From contig JAEWKL010000174.1 of the NCBI GenBank assembly GCA_023386115.1, positions 1-13,867 of the forward strand: a stretch of DNA of 13,867 nt. Reading direction: 5' to 3'. How positions within the stretch are numbered: the first letter of the stretch is position 1; every line of letters starts with the position of its first letter. The notes below the pieces were generated by a model. The model was not told where the DNA came from. It did not search any database and was given only the letters and a program-made list of their open reading frames with translations. Below are positions 11,315 to 13,867 of this stretch, piece by piece. The position numbers were made by a program, and so were the translations under genes. The stretch is from Pseudomonadota bacterium (GTDB lineage: Bacteria; Pseudomonadota; Alphaproteobacteria; Rhizobiales; Beijerinckiaceae).

Positions 11315-12926
11315 CAGGAGGCTCGTCCTCGCCCACTTCTGGCTAGCCTTCGCCGCCTTCGGCCTCGCCCTGCTGCTTGGGGCCTGGCAGATGTTCATCC
11401 GCAGCCCGCTTCACACGTGGATCAGCAACCCCGAATGGTACTACCGCTCGCTGACGGCGCACGGCACCGTCATGGGCTACGTGTTCCCAACCCTCGTGGC
11501 GATGGGGTTCGGCTATGCGATCAGCGAGGTCTCCCTCAAGCAGCGCCTCGTTGGGCTGCGATGGGCCTGGGCCGGGTACTGGCTCGTCGTGGTCGGTGCG
11601 ATCATGGCGATGATCCCGGTCTCGCTCGGCTGGGCCTCGGTACTCTACACCTTCTACCCGCCCCTGATCGGAAGCCCCTTCTACTACCTGGGCGTGGTGC
11701 TCGTGGTGGTGGGCTCCTGGATCTGGGTCGCCCTGATGTCGGTGAACCTGCACGCCTGGAAGAAGGCGAACCCTGGCACGCCGGTGCCGCTGCCGATGTT
11801 CGCCAACGTGGCCGGCTCCTACCTGTGGGCCTGGACGGCAGTGGGCGCGGCGCTCGAACTCCTCCTGCAGATCCTGCCGGTCGCCTTCGGCCTGAGGTCG
11901 ACCATCGACGCGGGTCTGTCGCGGGTGTTCTTCTCCTGGACCCTGCACGCTATCGTCTACTTCTGGCTGATGCCGACCTACATCGCCTACTACACCATCG
12001 TGCCGCGGGCGATTGGCGGGAAGATTTACAGCGACACCATGGCCAGGATTTCGTTCATCCTGTTCCTGGTGGTGGCGATGCCCATCGGCATGCACCACAC
12101 CTTCGCCGACCCGCAGGTCGGCGCCGGTTTCAAGTTCATCCACTCGGCTTTCACCGCGCTCGTCGCGCTCCCAACGCTGCTGACTGTCTTCACCATCTGC
12201 GCGTCGGTTGAGATTGCTGCCCGGTTGCGCGGCGGCCGCGGGCCGTTCGGCTGGATCAAGGTCCTGCCCTGGTCGAACCCGATCATGCTCGCGGTGGCAT
12301 TCTCGTTCGTGATGCTCGGCTTCGGCGGCGCCGGCGGGCTGATCAACATGAGCTACCAGCTGGATACGTCCATCCACAACACGCAGTGGATCACCGGCCA
12401 CTTCCACCTGATCTTCGGTGGCGCCATCGTCATCATGTACTTCGCGATTGCCTACGACCTGTGGCCGCACCTCACCGGTCGCGCCCTCGCCGACCTGCGC
12501 CTGATGCGCACCCAGCTCTGGCTCTGGTTCGTCGGCATGATCGTGACGACCTTCCCCTGGCACTGGGTCGGCATCCTCGGCATGCCGCGCCGCATGGCCT
12601 ACTTCGACTACGGCGACCCGGCGGTTGCCACGCAGGCCTTCTCGGTGAACCTTTCGACTATCGGCGGCTTCATCCTGGTAGCGTCGGGGGCCCTGTTCAT
12701 CCTCGTGCTGGTCCGGAGCCATCGCGCCCCGCGGGAGGATGCCGGCACCTACAGGTTCGCCGACGCGCTCCACGCCCCCGTCGCCGTCCCTGCGCTGAAC
12801 GGTTACGCCTTGTGGGTTGCCCTGATGGTCGGCCTCACGGTGACCAACTACGGCTTTCCCATCGCGCAGCTCGCGCTGCGCAAGGACACCTCGGTACCGG
12901 CCGTGTACGTGGGGGCCAATCCATGA
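11304..12926 (+). CDS. Cytochrome c oxidase subunit I, ba3-type (B-family heme-copper oxidase)
   Basis: A 540-residue integral membrane protein with about 13 helices. Redox-centre ligands are intact: His53 (SLTAHGTVMG) and His368 for the low-spin heme, His366 for the high-spin heme (GHFHLIFG), His215, His264 and His265 for CuB, and Tyr219 four residues after His215 (HAIVYFW), the pair that is cross-linked in this enzyme class. The helix VI segment HAIVYFWLMPTYIAYYTIVP and MHHTFADP are characteristic of b(o/a)3-type oxidases, which reduce oxygen to water with high affinity and pump protons through a single K-like path. GTG 11304 was chosen for GGAGG at 11292-11296; TTG 11307 is possible. The stop overlaps the next start (ATGA). 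Confidence 0.97.
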   Translation: MLSSRRLVLAHFWLAFAAFGLALLLGAWQMFIRSPLHTWISNPEWYYRSLTAHGTVMGYVFPTLVAMGFGYAISEVSLKQRLVGLRWAWAGYWLVVVGAIMAMIPVSLGWASVLYTFYPPLIGSPFYYLGVVLVVVGSWIWVALMSVNLHAWKKANPGTPVPLPMFANVAGSYLWAWTAVGAALELLLQILPVAFGLRSTIDAGLSRVFFSWTLHAIVYFWLMPTYIAYYTIVPRAIGGKIYSDTMARISFILFLVVAMPIGMHHTFADPQVGAGFKFIHSAFTALVALPTLLTVFTICASVEIAARLRGGRGPFGWIKVLPWSNPIMLAVAFSFVMLGFGGAGGLINMSYQLDTSIHNTQWITGHFHLIFGGAIVIMYFAIAYDLWPHLTGRALADLRLMRTQLWLWFVGMIVTTFPWHWVGILGMPRRMAYFDYGDPAVATQAFSVNLSTIGGFILVASGALFILVLVRSHRAPREDAGTYRFADALHAPVAVPALNGYALWVALMVGLTVTNYGFPIAQLALRKDTSVPAVYVGANP

Positions 12927-13735
12927 GCGACGACGGCGTCCTCTCGCGGAGGAACCCCTGGTTCACCGTCTCGGTTGGCATCACCGTCAGCCTGCTCGCC
13001 GCGACGGCGCTCGGCGGCTTCGTGCTGCTGCCCTATGCGCAGCCGGACCTCAAGCTCGCCGGTATTTGGGACGCCATCTGCAGCGCCGCCGGCGTACCGA
13101 AGGCATCCTCGGCAGCTGACCCGGTCCAGCCAGAGAGCAAGCTTACCCGGGTGGTGGTCACGTCAGCGTTGCCGAGTGCCGCGGACCCGGAGGCGGTCGG
13201 GCGCGGCGCGACGCTCGCGCAGCAATGCGCAATCTGCCATGGGCCGACCGGAGTGAGCCGGGCCGATTCCCCCAACCTGGCGGGACAATACGCGCCAGCG
13301 GTCTACAAGCAGCTCGCCGACTTCAAGGCGGGTGTACGGGTCAACGCGACGATGACGCCGTTCGCCGTGAACCTGTCGGAACGCGACATGGCCGATCTCT
13401 CGGCGTACTACGCGTACCTGCCGCGGCTGCCCGGCTTCCACCCGGCCAGTGACAAGCCTCCCCCACGCATCGTCATCAACGGTGCTCCGTTGCGCAACAT
13501 CGCACCCTGTGGGTCCTGCCACGGCGTGCTCGACAACAAGACGGGAAGCCCGTGGCTGGAAGGCCAGCCCGCGGCCTACGTGAAGGCCCAGCTCCAGGCT
13601 TTCGCCTCAGGCGCGCGCCGCAACGATATCAGCCAGCAGATGCGAAACGTCGCTCGGAGGATGACCTCGGAGGAGGTCGACCAGGCTGCAGAGTGGTACG
13701 CCTCGCAGCCATCGACGAGCAATCATCCCCGATGA
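12923..13735 (+). CDS. Membrane-anchored diheme cytochrome c (c4 family)
   Basis: A 270-residue protein with an uncleaved-looking N-terminal helix (about 13-36; FTVSVGITVSLLAATALGGF) and two cytochrome domains with heme motifs CAICH (102-106) and CGSCH (196-200). Met144 (TMTPF) and Met240 are candidate distal ligands. The anchor and the 60-residue linker distinguish it from the first c4 protein of the operon, which has a cleavable signal. ATG 12923 overlaps the subunit I stop by four bases, so both are translated together and it is probably the immediate electron donor tethered at the oxidase. It is the last gene of the operon; an IS5-type element starts right after it. Confidence 0.92.
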   Translation: MSDDGVLSRRNPWFTVSVGITVSLLAATALGGFVLLPYAQPDLKLAGIWDAICSAAGVPKASSAADPVQPESKLTRVVVTSALPSAADPEAVGRGATLAQQCAICHGPTGVSRADSPNLAGQYAPAVYKQLADFKAGVRVNATMTPFAVNLSERDMADLSAYYAYLPRLPGFHPASDKPPPRIVINGAPLRNIAPCGSCHGVLDNKTGSPWLEGQPAAYVKAQLQAFASGARRNDISQQMRNVARRMTSEEVDQAAEWYASQPSTSNHPR

Positions 13736-13738
13736 GCC

Positions 13739-13867
13739 TCTAGGGTTTAAACCCATTCAAGGTATTGCAAAGATGAGCGAAATCTGATTCCACGCGCCTC
13801 CCAGATGGAGGAGGTTATGGCAGAGCTGTTCTGGCTGTCTGACGAGCAATGGCAGGCGAGCGCGCCG
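13739..13867 (+). mobile_element. Left end of an IS5-family insertion sequence
   Basis: The DNA changes character within a few bases of the cytochrome stop: a 12-base palindrome GGGTTTAAACCC (13743-13754), a short leader, and then a transposase start. CTAG at 13739-13742 could be a target site, since several IS5 subgroups duplicate short TNA- or CTAG-like targets. The true left inverted repeat and target duplication cannot be confirmed because the right end is outside the window. Confidence 0.6.
13817..13867 (+). CDS. IS5-family transposase, N-terminus only
   Basis: From ATG 13817, with GGAGGAGG at 13807-13814 as ribosome site, 17 codons remain in the window and read MAELFWLSDEQWQASAP. The LFWLSDEQW opening is characteristic of IS5-family (IS427-like) transposases, which normally continue with an E-P-x-L-P segment and a DDE catalytic domain, often as two frames joined by frameshift. 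The rest is cut by the window end, so intactness cannot be judged. Confidence 0.8.
   Translation, partial: MAELFWLSDEQWQASAP

Noticed and set aside
11343..12773. Very long minus-strand open frame (476 codons)
   Set aside because: It is antisense to oxidase subunit I, has low-complexity His/Arg/Asp/Gly-rich text and no domain; a GC-driven shadow.
1..13867. CRISPR array or toxin-antitoxin/defence cassette
   Set aside because: No regularly spaced repeats are visible, and none of the small genes shows a recognisable toxin, antitoxin or nuclease motif.

Overview
The window looks like accessory DNA from a high-GC alphaproteobacterium, most likely Methylobacterium/Methylorubrum or a close relative. 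The reasons are GC-rich coding with strong third-position GC, two MucR/Ros-family regulators of the zinc-less type, a NusG-like accessory protein beside one of them, a small PilZ protein, and frequent GTG/TTG starts. The taxon is inferred from protein style and was not tested by a search.

Left part (1-967): the left edge carries a mucR gene on the minus strand. Its 3' end runs into a 19-base sequence that closely resembles a Tn5/IS50-type transposon end. A 480-base stretch without a convincing gene follows, then tRNA-Gln(CTG).

Island part (968-about 7400): a tyrosine integrase lies directly downstream of the tRNA and points back at it, the usual layout of an island integrated at a tRNA 3' end. 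Upstream of the integrase, in one tightly packed minus-strand operon, are an excisionase-like HTH protein, a DUF1643 protein and a small double CxxCxG zinc-ribbon protein. An AT-richer patch (about 3200-4180) follows, with a small unknown protein and a divergent PilZ protein. Next comes a minus-strand pair: an ASCH-domain protein coupled to the C-terminal half of a DUF5131 (phage Gp37/Gp68) protein. A second mucR and a NusG-like KOW protein lie on the plus strand with a perfect GC hairpin between them. Small orphan genes and the dead N-terminal stub of another integrase close this part.

Right part (about 7500-13735): a respiratory module. A Crp/Fnr-family regulator (minus strand) is divergent from a six-gene plus-strand operon: diheme cytochrome c (c4 type), triheme cytochrome c (dehydrogenase-subunit type), a 58-residue single-helix membrane protein, and subunits II (CuA) and I (heme-copper) of a ba3-type cytochrome oxidase, then a second, membrane-anchored diheme cytochrome c. 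Gaps are short and the last three genes overlap. Together they would form a seven-heme-c electron wire feeding a B-family terminal oxidase, probably switched by the Crp/Fnr protein through dyads in the 380-base intergenic region. The module is followed at once by the start of an IS5-family transposase, cut by the window end.

Most notable: the c4/triheme-c/ba3 module with its own regulator and candidate operators; the zinc-less MucR plus NusG-like pair; the truncated DUF5131-ASCH pair; and mobile-element signatures at both edges.
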